64,000 bases of DNA from an uncultured Prevotella sp. Lineage in GTDB: Bacteria; Bacteroidota; Bacteroidia; Bacteroidales; Bacteroidaceae. Positions 50,860-59,350 of the stretch are shown here, one piece after another. Under the pieces are notes generated by a model. That model did no database searches, was not told where the DNA came from, and saw only the letters and a list, made by a program, of their open reading frames with translations. Position numbers and translations under genes: made by a program. Location of the stretch: contig UQKO01000004.1 of assembly GCA_900541575.1 (NCBI GenBank), positions 36,529 to 100,528 of the forward strand, in the 5' to 3' direction. Every line of letters begins with the position of its first letter. Positions within the stretch are counted from its first letter, which is position 1.

Positions 50860-52005
50860 GTGCGTCCTTATTATTTGCTTCAAGAATCTCTCTTAAGAAA
50901 GAATCTTTCACTTATTCAATCAGTTGCCCAACGAGCTGACGTGGAATTTATACTCGCCTTTAAGGCTTATGCACTTTGGAAAACATTTCCCATATTTCGA
51001 GAGTATATTTCCCACACTACGGCTTCTTCACCTTATGAGGCGCGTTTAGCTTTTGAGGAATTTGGAACGAAAGCACATACGTATTCCCCTGCGTATGAGG
51101 AAGAAACATTTGATGATATTATGCGATGCTCAAGTCATATTACCTTTAACTCGTTGAGTCAATTTGATAGATTCAAGCAAAAGGTAATTAGCGCAGGAAA
51201 CAATCATCCAAGCATGGGACTTCGTATCAATCCTGAACATAGCGAAATAGAAACCGAAATTTACAATCCTTGTGCTCCGGGTTCTCGATTCGGAGTATTG
51301 GCATCTCATCTTCCTAAGCAATTGCCTAAACATTTAGAAGGCTTTCATTGTCATTGTCATTGTGAAAGTTCTGCAGAGGCACTACAAACCACACTTGGAT
51401 GGATAGAAAAGAAGTTTGGCCCATGGCTTAATCAAATCAAATGGCTAAATCTGGGTGGCGGACATCTACTTACGCGAGAAGGATATAATGTGGAATTACT
51501 TGTTAGTTTACTGCAAGACTTTAAGCGTAAACATCCCCATTTGCATTTGATCCTAGAACCAGGTTCGGCATATGCATGGCGCACGGGAAACTTGTTTTCT
51601 CAAGTAGTAGATATTGTTGAAAATCAAGGAATAAAAACGGCAATATTGAATGTTAGCTTTACTTGTCACATGCCCGATTGCTTAGAAATGCCTTATCATC
51701 CTCATGTGGTTGGAGCCGAAACAATTGAGGATGCCAAAGAGTGTGGACTAGAAACCAGCGAACTTGTATATCGCCTTGGTGGAAACAGCTGTTTAAGCGG
51801 TGATTTTATGGGATGTTGGCGTTTTCAAAAACCGCTTATGGTGGGTGATATAGTTGAATTTGAAGATATGATACATTATACGACAGTAAAGACAAATATG
51901 TTTAATGGTATACATCATCCTTCGTTAAGAATCCAGCGTTTGGATGGAACTATTGAAACGCTGCGGGATTTTACTTACGAGGATTATCGTGATAGAATGG
52001 ACTAA
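50860..52005 (+). CDS. nspC: Carboxynorspermidine decarboxylase
   Basis: A 381-aa PLP-dependent, alanine-racemase-fold decarboxylase that makes norspermidine/spermidine from the carboxy-forms in the alternative polyamine pathway common in Bacteroidetes. The PLP Lys is in EFILAFKAYALWKTF. HCHCHCESSAEALQTTL, LNLGGGHLLTREGYN, LILEPGSAYAWRTG, SFTCHMPDCLEMPYHP and GGNSCLSGDFMG are the conserved blocks. It begins with GTG: a TAG lies in frame 13 bp upstream and no ATG is available. The synthase partner (lys1-like) is not in the window. It is 12 bp upstream of metA. Confidence 0.93.
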   Translation: MRPYYLLQESLLRKNLSLIQSVAQRADVEFILAFKAYALWKTFPIFREYISHTTASSPYEARLAFEEFGTKAHTYSPAYEEETFDDIMRCSSHITFNSLSQFDRFKQKVISAGNNHPSMGLRINPEHSEIETEIYNPCAPGSRFGVLASHLPKQLPKHLEGFHCHCHCESSAEALQTTLGWIEKKFGPWLNQIKWLNLGGGHLLTREGYNVELLVSLLQDFKRKHPHLHLILEPGSAYAWRTGNLFSQVVDIVENQGIKTAILNVSFTCHMPDCLEMPYHPHVVGAETIEDAKECGLETSELVYRLGGNSCLSGDFMGCWRFQKPLMVGDIVEFEDMIHYTTVKTNMFNGIHHPSLRIQRLDGTIETLRDFTYEDYRDRMD

Positions 52006-52017
52006 AATGATTGACTG

Positions 52018-52890
52018 ATGAATGGCAATGTTTTGTGGATTCCGCAAGGATGGGCATGTAATACCCCTTCTAATGCTGAGATATATGACTTACAAAATTG
52101 GCGTGAGAGAAAGGATGAGGTGCAAAGAATCCTTTTCTTAAATCTAATGCCAGAAAAAGTAAAGACGGAGTCGGATTTTGTGCGTATTCTTTCACAAATG
52201 CCGTGTAGTATTCAGCTATTGCCGATGAAAATCCGTGGACAACGATATAAGACTACGCCGCAATCATATATGGAAATGAACTATCTTGATTTTGAGGATT
52301 ATAGTGATGCGTATTTTGATAAATTGATTATCACTGGAGCTCCTTTGGAAAAAATAGAATTTGAAGATGTTCGTTATTGGAATGCGTTCTGTAAAATTAT
52401 GGAATGGGCTGACTGTCATACGCGGAGTACATTGTATATATGTTGGGGAGCGCAAGCGGGGCTATATAAATGGTATGGCATAAGAAAATATGGACTGCAA
52501 GAAAAGAAGTTTGGCGTTTTTCCTCATCGCGTACTTATTTCGCATTCGGTGCTTATGAAGGGATTGAGTCCTTGCTTTATGATGCCAAATTCTCGACATA
52601 CAGAAGTGAGTAAGGAGGATATTATACTTCTTGCTGGTGAAACCCTGCAAATCCTTGCAGAAAGTGAGGAGAGTGGAGTAGGAATTATGGCTACGAAAGA
52701 CAATCGTAGGGTTTTTGTTGTAGGACATCTCGAATATGCCAATCATACTTTAGATGATGAGTATAAAAGGGATTTATCGAAAAATCTTCCCATTCAGGCA
52801 CCTCTTCACTACTATTCGGAAGATGGTTCAATAAAGTTCTCATGGCAAAAGGACGCACTCCAGTTTTATAGTAATTGGGTGAGTCTGTAA
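52018..52890 (+). CDS. metA: MetA-family homoserine O-acyltransferase, probably acetyl type
   Basis: A 290-aa member of the MetA/HTS family, first step of methionine synthesis from homoserine. LFLNLMPEKVKTESDFVRIL is the family opening, with the nucleophile Cys in STLYICWGAQAGLYKWYGI and the His-x-Glu in VFVVGHLEYANHTL (HLE here rather than HPE). The residue after TGAPL is Glu (TGAPLEKIEFEDVRYW). In published work on the family, Glu at this position goes with acetyl-CoA and Gly (E. coli) with succinyl-CoA. I therefore predict homoserine O-acetyltransferase. The N-terminus differs from E. coli MetA. It is 12 bp after nspC. Confidence 0.88.
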   Translation: MNGNVLWIPQGWACNTPSNAEIYDLQNWRERKDEVQRILFLNLMPEKVKTESDFVRILSQMPCSIQLLPMKIRGQRYKTTPQSYMEMNYLDFEDYSDAYFDKLIITGAPLEKIEFEDVRYWNAFCKIMEWADCHTRSTLYICWGAQAGLYKWYGIRKYGLQEKKFGVFPHRVLISHSVLMKGLSPCFMMPNSRHTEVSKEDIILLAGETLQILAESEESGVGIMATKDNRRVFVVGHLEYANHTLDDEYKRDLSKNLPIQAPLHYYSEDGSIKFSWQKDALQFYSNWVSL

Positions 52891-52977
52891 TGAAGTATAA
52901 AATTCTGAAGTTGAGGATTTAGACAAGGTGTGTTGAACGCCCAAGCGAAATTCAGAAGTATAGTAAGATTGTTAAGG

Positions 52978-53088
52978 ATGAAAACGGCAACGGCTAGAAA
53001 AGAAGTCCCCATAATAAGGCATGTTTTTGATAGCAACAAAAGGATTGGAAGTGTATTCAATCTCTATGTGATGACTAAGAAGGTATAA
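52978..53088 (+). pseudogene. Short basic ORF, possible integrase N-terminal relic
   Basis: An ATG opens 36 codons beginning MKTATARKEVPIIRHVFD. The opening loosely recalls the arm-binding N-terminus of Bacteroidetes tyrosine recombinases, but nothing of the catalytic domain follows, and the match is weak. It may be meaningless. The rest of 52891-53186 has no recognisable features. Confidence 0.2.
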
Positions 53089-53186
53089 GTGATATGATGC
53101 AAAAATTAACTCTAAATTCGCAACTTGATGACTTTACAAAAGCATAAATTATATGTTTTTTGGCTACTAATGCACTAGTCTGCTGA

Positions 53187-53202
53187 TATTTTTGTATTTT
53201 TG
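53187..53202 (+). promoter_or_regulatory. Transketolase gene -7 elements (tandem)
   Basis: Two adjoining TATTTTTG octamers (53187-53194 and 53195-53202) fit TAnnTTTG. They overlap the TTG at 53200 that opens the longest reading frame, so translation must begin downstream. Confidence 0.55.
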
Positions 53203-53247
53203 CAAACAGAAGTAACTTATGCTACAAATCTAATTTCGAATATAGCA

Positions 53248-55278
53248 ATGTCAATGGAACATTCAAAAGAACTAATGAATCTTGCTGCTGATAACATTCG
53301 TATCTTGGCAGCAAGTATGGTAGAACGCGCGAAGTCTGGTCATCCTGGAGGTGCTATGGGTGGTGCTGATTTTATTAACGTGCTCTATTCCGAATTCCTT
53401 AATTTTGACCCCGATGAGGCAACTTGGCGTTGTCGTGACAGATTCTTCTTGGATCCGGGGCATATGTCACCAATGCTATATTCGCAGTTGGCATTGATTG
53501 GCAATTTTTCAATCGATGAGTTGAAGCAATTCCGTCAGTGGGGCTCTCCAACTCCTGGCCATCCAGAAGTTAGTCCTAAGCGTGGTATTGAAAATACAAG
53601 TGGCCCATTAGGTCAAGGTCATACTTATGCAGTAGGTGCGGCTATTGCTGCTAAGGCGCTTTATGCTCGTACGGGTAATCCTGGATTTGCACAAGAGAAG
53701 ATTTATGCTTATATCTCCGATGGTGGCGTACAAGAAGAAATCTCACAGGGTGCTGGCCGTATTGCAGGCCATTTGGGATTGAACAACCTTATTATGTTTT
53801 TCGATGCCAACGAAATTCAGCTTTCTACAGAAACAGCAGCCGTAATTTCCGAGGATACAGGCATGAAATATCGTGCGTGGAATTGGAATGTGCTTGAAAT
53901 AGATGGTAATGATCCTGATCAAATCCGTAAGGCTTTGACAGAGGCTAATAAAGAAGAATCGCGTCCTACATTGATTATCGGTCATTGTGTGATGGGTAAG
54001 GGTTGCCGTAAATCAGATGGAACATCGTATGAACACGATTGCAAGACGCATGGTGCTCCTCTCGGTGATGGTGCCTACGTTAATACCATTAAGAATCTCG
54101 GCGGTGATCCAGAGAATCCTTTTGTGATTCGTGAAGAAGTGAAGCAGATGTATGACGAGCGCAAGAACGAATTGCGTAAGATTGTGGCTGCTCGCCGTGC
54201 AGAAGAGGCTGCTTGGGAAAAGGAAAATCCTGAAAAGGCCTCTATGCTTAATGACTGGATGGCTGGCAGACTTCCTCAAATTCCTTGGGATACGATTGAG
54301 CAGAAACCTAATTCTCCTACTAGAAATGGATCTTCTGTTTGTTTGAGTTTGCTTTCGCAGTATGTCCCCAATATGATAGTTTCATCTGCCGACCTTTGTA
54401 ATTCTGATAAGACGGATGGATTCTTGAAACATACAACTGAAATAAGTCGCACAAACTTTGCTGGTGGCTTTTTACAAGCCGGTGTGTCAGAATTGACAAT
54501 GGCTTGCGTGTGTATTGGCATGATGCTGCATGGTGGAATTATAACGGCGATGGGCACATTCTTTGTGTTCTCTGATTACATGAAGCCAGCTATCCGTATG
54601 GCAGCACTTATGGAAGTTCCCGTGAAATTCGTTTGGACACATGATGCATTCCGTGTTGGTGAAGATGGTCCTACTCACGAACCTGTGGAGCAGGAAGCCC
54701 AAATTCGATTGATGGAGAAACTCAAGAATCATAGTGGTAGAGATAGCGTACGTGTGCTTCGTCCTTGTGATGTTCATGCAGTAACAGAATGTTGGAAGAT
54801 GGCTATGGAGAATATGGATACTCCTACAGCTCTCATCTTCAGCCGTCAGAATGTAAACGACCTCCCAGTAGGCACCAATTACCGTGAAGGCGTGCTTCAT
54901 GGCGCATATTCTGTGATAAAGGAAGATCATCCCGATGTAATTCTTGTTGCCTCAGGATCAGAAGTAAGTACCTTGGTTGATACAGCTATGCTTCTTAAAG
55001 AAGACGGCATAAAGGCTCGTGTAGTAAGTTGTCCGAGCGAGGGACTCTTCCGTTGCCAATCTAAGGAATATCAAGAATCTCTGCTTCCCACAGGAGGTAA
55101 AATATTCGCACTAACAGCTGGCTTGCCCGTAACATTTGAAGGCCTTGCGGGGTCTAATGGTAAGGTTTATGGGCTTGAAAGCTTCGGTTTTAGTGCTCCT
55201 TACAAAGTGCTTGACGAGAAATTGGGCTTTACCGCCGCAAACATTCATGACGAAGTGAAAAACTTCTTGAATAAATAA
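53248..55278 (+). CDS. tkt: Transketolase
   Basis: A 676-aa thiamine pyrophosphate enzyme of the pentose phosphate pathway, transferring two-carbon ketol units. It has MVERAKSGHPGGAMGGADFI, FLDPGHMSPMLYSQLALIG, GIENTSGPLGQGHTYAVGAA (TPP site), the TPP/Mg motif ISDGGVQEEISQGAGRIAGH with DANEIQ, and the catalytic Glu region in the second half (TMACVCIGMMLHGG, EDGPTHEPVEQEAQIRLMEK). The ATG at 53248 follows from the promoter position. rpiB starts 16 bp later, so the two enzymes are probably co-transcribed. Confidence 0.96.
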   Translation: MSMEHSKELMNLAADNIRILAASMVERAKSGHPGGAMGGADFINVLYSEFLNFDPDEATWRCRDRFFLDPGHMSPMLYSQLALIGNFSIDELKQFRQWGSPTPGHPEVSPKRGIENTSGPLGQGHTYAVGAAIAAKALYARTGNPGFAQEKIYAYISDGGVQEEISQGAGRIAGHLGLNNLIMFFDANEIQLSTETAAVISEDTGMKYRAWNWNVLEIDGNDPDQIRKALTEANKEESRPTLIIGHCVMGKGCRKSDGTSYEHDCKTHGAPLGDGAYVNTIKNLGGDPENPFVIREEVKQMYDERKNELRKIVAARRAEEAAWEKENPEKASMLNDWMAGRLPQIPWDTIEQKPNSPTRNGSSVCLSLLSQYVPNMIVSSADLCNSDKTDGFLKHTTEISRTNFAGGFLQAGVSELTMACVCIGMMLHGGIITAMGTFFVFSDYMKPAIRMAALMEVPVKFVWTHDAFRVGEDGPTHEPVEQEAQIRLMEKLKNHSGRDSVRVLRPCDVHAVTECWKMAMENMDTPTALIFSRQNVNDLPVGTNYREGVLHGAYSVIKEDHPDVILVASGSEVSTLVDTAMLLKEDGIKARVVSCPSEGLFRCQSKEYQESLLPTGGKIFALTAGLPVTFEGLAGSNGKVYGLESFGFSAPYKVLDEKLGFTAANIHDEVKNFLNK

Positions 55279-55294
55279 ATTCCTAAGCGTAAAC

Positions 55295-55720
55295 ATGATA
55301 GGATTAGCAAGTGATCATGCCGGATATGACCTCAAACAATACGTGAAAACGTATCTAGAGGAGAAAGGCATAGAATATAAAGACTACGGAACATATAGCA
55401 CAGATAGCTGCGACTATCCCGATTATGCACATGCTTTAGCACGTGGCATAGAACAAAATGAAGTAGAAAAGGGTATTGCCATCTGTGGAAGCGGCGAAGG
55501 TATTTCGATGACACTTAATAAGCATCAGCGCATTCGCGCGGCTTTGGTGTGGATCCCTGAAATTGCCCATATGACAAGACTTCATAATGATGCCAACGTG
55601 TTGGTAATGCCAGGTAGGTATATTGATACGAAAATGGCACACGATATTATGGAAGAGTTCTTTAATACAGATTTTGAAGGAGGTCGACATATTCGCCGAA
55701 TAGAAAAAATTCCAGTGTAA
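55295..55720 (+). CDS. rpiB: Ribose 5-phosphate isomerase B
   Basis: A 141-aa RpiB/LacAB-family isomerase that interconverts ribose 5-phosphate and ribulose 5-phosphate. MIGLASDHAGYDLKQYVKTY is the family start, the catalytic Cys and anion hole are in IAICGSGEGISMTLNKHQRI, and HNDANVLVMPGRYID follows. It sits 16 bp after transketolase in the same pathway. The loop reads CGSGEGIS where many relatives have CGTGIGIS; the Cys is kept. Confidence 0.95.
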   Translation: MIGLASDHAGYDLKQYVKTYLEEKGIEYKDYGTYSTDSCDYPDYAHALARGIEQNEVEKGIAICGSGEGISMTLNKHQRIRAALVWIPEIAHMTRLHNDANVLVMPGRYIDTKMAHDIMEEFFNTDFEGGRHIRRIEKIPV

Positions 55721-55766
55721 GCGCGCGAAAAGCTGTGCAAAACTTCTCTAAATCAATTAGAATTAG

Positions 55767-55774
55767 TATCTTTG
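55767..55774 (+). promoter_or_regulatory. HU gene -7 element
   Basis: TATCTTTG matches TAnnTTTG, 45 bp upstream of the HU ATG. No TTTG at -33. Confidence 0.55.
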
Positions 55775-55818
55775 CACCCGCTTTTATAAACGAATAATAA
55801 CTAAAACTTATAACTGGA

Positions 55819-56109
55819 ATGACTAAATCAGAAATCATTAAAGCTATTGCGAACAAAAAGGGCTTCGATCGTGCCACTGTTTCGCAAATACTTGAAGCAT
55901 TTACAGGCGAAATAAAGACAGCTCTTCTTGAAGGAAATAGTGTAAGCATGAGAGGCTTTGGCACTTTCTACTTGAAGCATCGTGCTGAAAAGACAGCACG
56001 CGATATGCAAAAGAATACAACGATTATCATTCCTGAGCATCACATCGCTGCTTTCAAGCCCGCAAAAGAATTTGCTGTATCTGTAAAGGAAAAGACAACA
56101 AAAGCATAA
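55819..56109 (+). CDS. HU-family DNA-binding protein
   Basis: A 96-aa nucleoid protein of the HU/IHF family. MTKSEIIKAIANKKGFDRAT and VSQILEAFTGEIKTALLEGN form the dimerising helices, and SVSMRGFGTFYLKHRAEKTA is the beta-arm base. HU bends and compacts DNA as a dimer. The arm (residues about 55-75) carries RAEKTARDMQKNTTIIIPEH, typical of the family. It has its own promoter and lies 37 bp upstream of the tiny basic gene, so the two may be co-transcribed. Confidence 0.93.
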   Translation: MTKSEIIKAIANKKGFDRATVSQILEAFTGEIKTALLEGNSVSMRGFGTFYLKHRAEKTARDMQKNTTIIIPEHHIAAFKPAKEFAVSVKEKTTKA

Positions 56110-56146
56110 ATACAACTAACATAATTAACCATAAAACGTAATAGGT

Positions 56147-56236
56147 ATGCCTAACGGAAAAAAGAAGAAAAGACACAAGATGTCTACTCACAAACGTAAA
56201 AAAAGACTGCGCAAGAATCGTCATAAGAGCAAGTAA
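56147..56236 (+). CDS. Tiny basic protein, AURKAIP1/mS38 (bS22-like) type
   Basis: A 29-aa protein of almost only Lys, Arg and His: it begins MPNGKKKKRHKMSTHKRKK and ends RLRKNRHKSK. This sequence type is strongly conserved across Bacteroidetes and resembles the C-terminal motif of mitochondrial mS38 (AURKAIP1) and actinobacterial bS22, which sit on the small ribosomal subunit. A role in the ribosome is therefore likely but is inferred from similarity in memory. It is too short for most ORF callers. It follows HU by 37 bp. Confidence 0.75.
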   Translation: MPNGKKKKRHKMSTHKRKKRLRKNRHKSK

Positions 56237-56553
56237 ACTCGACGGCTCCGTTGTGAGTCTTTAGTCAAAACGGGTAAACGGGCTTGGATTGTGTTCCAGA
56301 ATATGGTGCATTCACTCGTTTGCTCGTTCTTTTTGTTCAACTACCAGCGCTGTACACAATATTCTTCTCTACATTTGAATTTATTTAGTTCTCACATCGG
56401 ATGCTGAATAATAGAAGTTTACTAATGGTGCTCTTTTTCGAATCAAACGTGACAAGTTGCGGATTTTTAGCCCTATCATTATCACGAAAAGTCGATACTG
56501 GCCATTCTAAATAATAGAGAAAATAACGACACGCTGGATATATAGAATTTTTC
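56237..56553. other. Gene-free stretch before RNase G
   Basis: 317 bp without a supportable ORF, hairpin or consensus promoter. Because E. coli RNase E controls its own mRNA through a long leader, a regulatory 5' UTR is possible, but nothing specific is visible. Confidence 0.35.
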
Positions 56554-58137
56554 ATGACAAGCGAAGTAATTGTAGATGTAACTAAGAAAGATGTCTCCAT
56601 AGCCTTGCTCGAAGACAAGAAACTCGTAGAGTATCAAAGAGAGGGAAGATCGGAACATTTTTCTGTGGGAAACATCTATTTGGCAAAAGTAAGAAAACTC
56701 ATGCCAGGACTTAATGCTTGCTTCGTGAATGTCGGTTTTGAACGCGATGCATTCCTCCATTATTTGGATCTTGGTACGCGATTTCATTCTTTAGATAAAT
56801 ACTTACAGCTTCTAGGCGATGGCCGACGCAGTGTGTCCCTTGATAAAGCTGTAAAACAGCCTGATTTGGACAAGGAGGGTAGTATTCAGAATACCCTAAA
56901 AGTAGGTCAAGAAATACTTGTTCAAATTGTAAAGGAACCTATTAATACGAAAGGTCCTCGACTCACTTCGGAACTTTCTTTCGCTGGTCGATTCCTCGTA
57001 TTGATTCCTTTCTCAGACAAAATCTCCATATCTTCAAAGATTAAGTCGGGTGCAGAGCGCTCTCGATTAAAGCAACTCGTACAGAGCATTAAGCCAAAAG
57101 GATTTGGTGTGATAATCCGTACTGTTGCTGAGAATATGCGTGCTCCTGAACTTGACAACGAGCTTCGTATTCTGCTTAGACGTTGGGAAAACACCATTTC
57201 TAAGGTGATGCAAAGCCGAAGAGAGAGTTTGAAACTCCCTCAATTGGCTTATGAGGAAACCAGTCGAACAGTAGCCCTTTTGCGTGACCTTTTTAATCCC
57301 TCTTATGAGAATATCTATGTCAACGATCAAGGAGTTTACGAAGAGGTAAAGAACTATGTCAGCTTGATTGCTCCCGAATGCAAGGATATTGTCAAACTTT
57401 ATAAAGGTTCAGTGCCTATCTTCGACAATTTTTCTGTGACGAAGCAGATTAAAACGTCGCTCGGACGAACAGTCACATATAAGCATGGCGCCTACTTGAT
57501 TATAGAGCAGACGGAAGCCCTGCATGTGGTCGATGTTAACAGCGGAAATAGGTCTAAAAGTCCAGAAGGACAGGAGGTGAATGCCCTTGATGTCAATCTA
57601 GGAGCTGCTGATGAGTTAGCAAGACAACTTAGATTGCGTGATATGGGTGGCATTATTGTGGTAGATTTTATAGATATGAATCTTCCCGAAAATCGCCAGA
57701 AGCTTTACGAACGTATGGTAGAGAACATGCGTAAGGATCGTGCTCGTCATAGCATTCTTCCTCTCTCAAAGTTTGGATTGATGCAAATAACTCGTCAGCG
57801 TGTGCGTCCAGCCATGGATGTGAATGTTGAGGAAACATGCCCAACTTGTGGTGGCACTGGAAAGATTAAGCCAAGCATCCTCTTTACAGACTCATTGGAA
57901 ACAAAGATTGATACATTGGTCAATAAGATAGGAATCAAGCGATTCCGTCTCTATGTACATCCTTTCGTCGCTGCCTACATCAATCAAGGTCTGTTCTCAA
58001 TAAAGCGTCGCTGGCAAATGAAATACGGTTTGGGCGTGAAAGTATGCCCTAATCAGAAATTGGCCTACTTACAATATTCCTTCTATGATATGAATGGAGA
58101 AGAAATCGTTATGACCCAACAAAACGACATGAAGTAA
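56554..58137 (+). CDS. rng: Ribonuclease G (Rne/Rng family)
   Basis: A 527-aa single-strand endoribonuclease acting in rRNA maturation and mRNA decay. The S1 domain (about residues 38-125) starts with GNIYLAKVRKLMPGLNACFV. The 5' sensor/RNase H-like part has FGVIIRTVAENM. The metal-binding Asp residues lie in ALHVVDVNSGNRS and GGIIVVDFIDMNLPENRQKL. ITRQRVRP and the zinc-link ETCPTCGGTGKIKPS are present. It lacks the long C-terminal degradosome scaffold of RNase E, so the name RNase G is apt. A terminator follows. Confidence 0.95.
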   Translation: MTSEVIVDVTKKDVSIALLEDKKLVEYQREGRSEHFSVGNIYLAKVRKLMPGLNACFVNVGFERDAFLHYLDLGTRFHSLDKYLQLLGDGRRSVSLDKAVKQPDLDKEGSIQNTLKVGQEILVQIVKEPINTKGPRLTSELSFAGRFLVLIPFSDKISISSKIKSGAERSRLKQLVQSIKPKGFGVIIRTVAENMRAPELDNELRILLRRWENTISKVMQSRRESLKLPQLAYEETSRTVALLRDLFNPSYENIYVNDQGVYEEVKNYVSLIAPECKDIVKLYKGSVPIFDNFSVTKQIKTSLGRTVTYKHGAYLIIEQTEALHVVDVNSGNRSKSPEGQEVNALDVNLGAADELARQLRLRDMGGIIVVDFIDMNLPENRQKLYERMVENMRKDRARHSILPLSKFGLMQITRQRVRPAMDVNVEETCPTCGGTGKIKPSILFTDSLETKIDTLVNKIGIKRFRLYVHPFVAAYINQGLFSIKRRWQMKYGLGVKVCPNQKLAYLQYSFYDMNGEEIVMTQQNDMK

Positions 58138-58173
58138 GCTTTTAAGAAACATTGAAAGCCTCACACTAAATTA

Positions 58174-58219
58174 AACCTCACGACTATCCATGATTGGATT
58201 GGGCGTGAGGTCTTTTTGT
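58174..58219 (+). terminator. rng terminator
   Basis: ACCTCACG/CGTGAGGT arms (about 58176-58183 with 58204-58211, with inner CC/GG pairs) are followed by CTTTTTG, 37 bp after the stop. Confidence 0.8.
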
Positions 58220-58439
58220 AAGGAGTGAAACTGGTGGGAGTGTTGAAAGAGTAGGGGAGTATTCGTAATGATTGTCTTTGGATGGAGTAGGGTTTCAATC
58301 GGAGTGAAGAGGCTATCTACAAAGAAGAGCATAAAAAATATGCATAATATAACCTCTTAGAGTGAGAAAATAATGGGTTATGCAGCTTTTTGGGGGGAAG
58401 ACAAACCTTTATTCGTAAAAGTTCAACGTTTTTTTAAAA

Positions 58440-58480
58440 TAACTTTGTAGCTTTGCGGTTGCTTTGCCTTGTAACAAGGC
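58440..58480 (+). promoter_or_regulatory. Promoter and leader hairpin of the TrmH gene
   Basis: Two TAnnTTTG octamers in tandem (TAACTTTG 58440-58447, TAGCTTTG 58448-58455) precede a perfect GCCTTG-TAA-CAAGGC hairpin (58466-58480) at the expected start of the transcript. A 5'-terminal hairpin would protect the mRNA. The preceding 58220-58439 shows nothing recognisable. Confidence 0.5.
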
Positions 58481-58560
58481 GAAACATTATTCCTATTCAT
58501 GAATATGAACAGTTGAGGAAACTCTCAAACAATTCCTCAAAGTGGAAAAAATAACAAGAA

Positions 58561-59331
58561 GTGGTAACTAAACAGACTATAAAAGACATACATGCGTTGA
58601 GCCAAAAGAAACATCGCGATGCAAGAAGGCTTTTTGTTGCAGAAGGTCCTAAAGTGGTAGCCGATTTGTTGCCGCTTATGGAGTGTGAATGTCTGTATGC
58701 CACGTCAGACTTCCTAAGCAAACAGCCCTCAGTATTGTTGCAACGTGTGAAACAACTAGAAGAAGTTGATGCAAAGACGATAGATCGTTTGTCGTTGCTA
58801 TGCACACCTCGAGATGCTTTGGCTTTGTTTCGTAAGCCTGAGGCCGCGCCATTTGACCAGTTGAAGCAGTTACCTCAAAAGAATTTATGTCTTGCGCTCG
58901 ATGGTGTACAAGATCCCGGGAATATGGGCACGATTGTTCGCATAGCCGATTGGTTTGGTATAGAGCACATTTTTGCTTCGCATGCCACGGCTGATGTGTT
59001 TTCACCAAAGGTGGTACAGGCTACGATGGGAGCCGTCGGACGCGTGCAAGTACACTATTTAGATTTGCTCCAATATATCCAAGGGCTTTCTGTGGATGTA
59101 CCTGTATTTGGAACATTCCTTGATGGTGATGATATGTACAACAGAGAGTTGTCAAGGCATGGACTCATTGTGATGGGCAATGAAGGAAATGGCGTAACAG
59201 CGGAAGTTTCTTCGCTTATCAATCACCGACTTTATATACCGCCCTATCCGCAAGGACGCGCTACGAGCGAAAGTTTGAATGTGGCGGTAGCTACAGCTAT
59301 TGTGTGTGCGGAGTTCAGACGAAGAATGTAA
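58561..59331 (+). CDS. TrmH/SpoU-family RNA 2'-O-methyltransferase
   Basis: A 256-aa SPOUT methyltransferase with an N-terminal substrate-binding domain (SQKKHRDARRLFVAEGPKVV) and the catalytic knot domain. Motif 1 is LCLALDGVQDPGNMGTIVRI, motif 2 IVMGNEGNGVTAEVSSLI and motif 3 LYIPPYPQGRATSESLNVAV. The target (rRNA or tRNA) cannot be stated. It starts with GTG at 58561; a TAA lies in frame 9 bp upstream and no ATG is available. The GT2 gene begins 19 bp downstream, so the two are probably co-transcribed. Confidence 0.92.
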   Translation: MVTKQTIKDIHALSQKKHRDARRLFVAEGPKVVADLLPLMECECLYATSDFLSKQPSVLLQRVKQLEEVDAKTIDRLSLLCTPRDALALFRKPEAAPFDQLKQLPQKNLCLALDGVQDPGNMGTIVRIADWFGIEHIFASHATADVFSPKVVQATMGAVGRVQVHYLDLLQYIQGLSVDVPVFGTFLDGDDMYNRELSRHGLIVMGNEGNGVTAEVSSLINHRLYIPPYPQGRATSESLNVAVATAIVCAEFRRRM

Positions 59332-59350
59332 TATAATAGAAGGAAAACAA

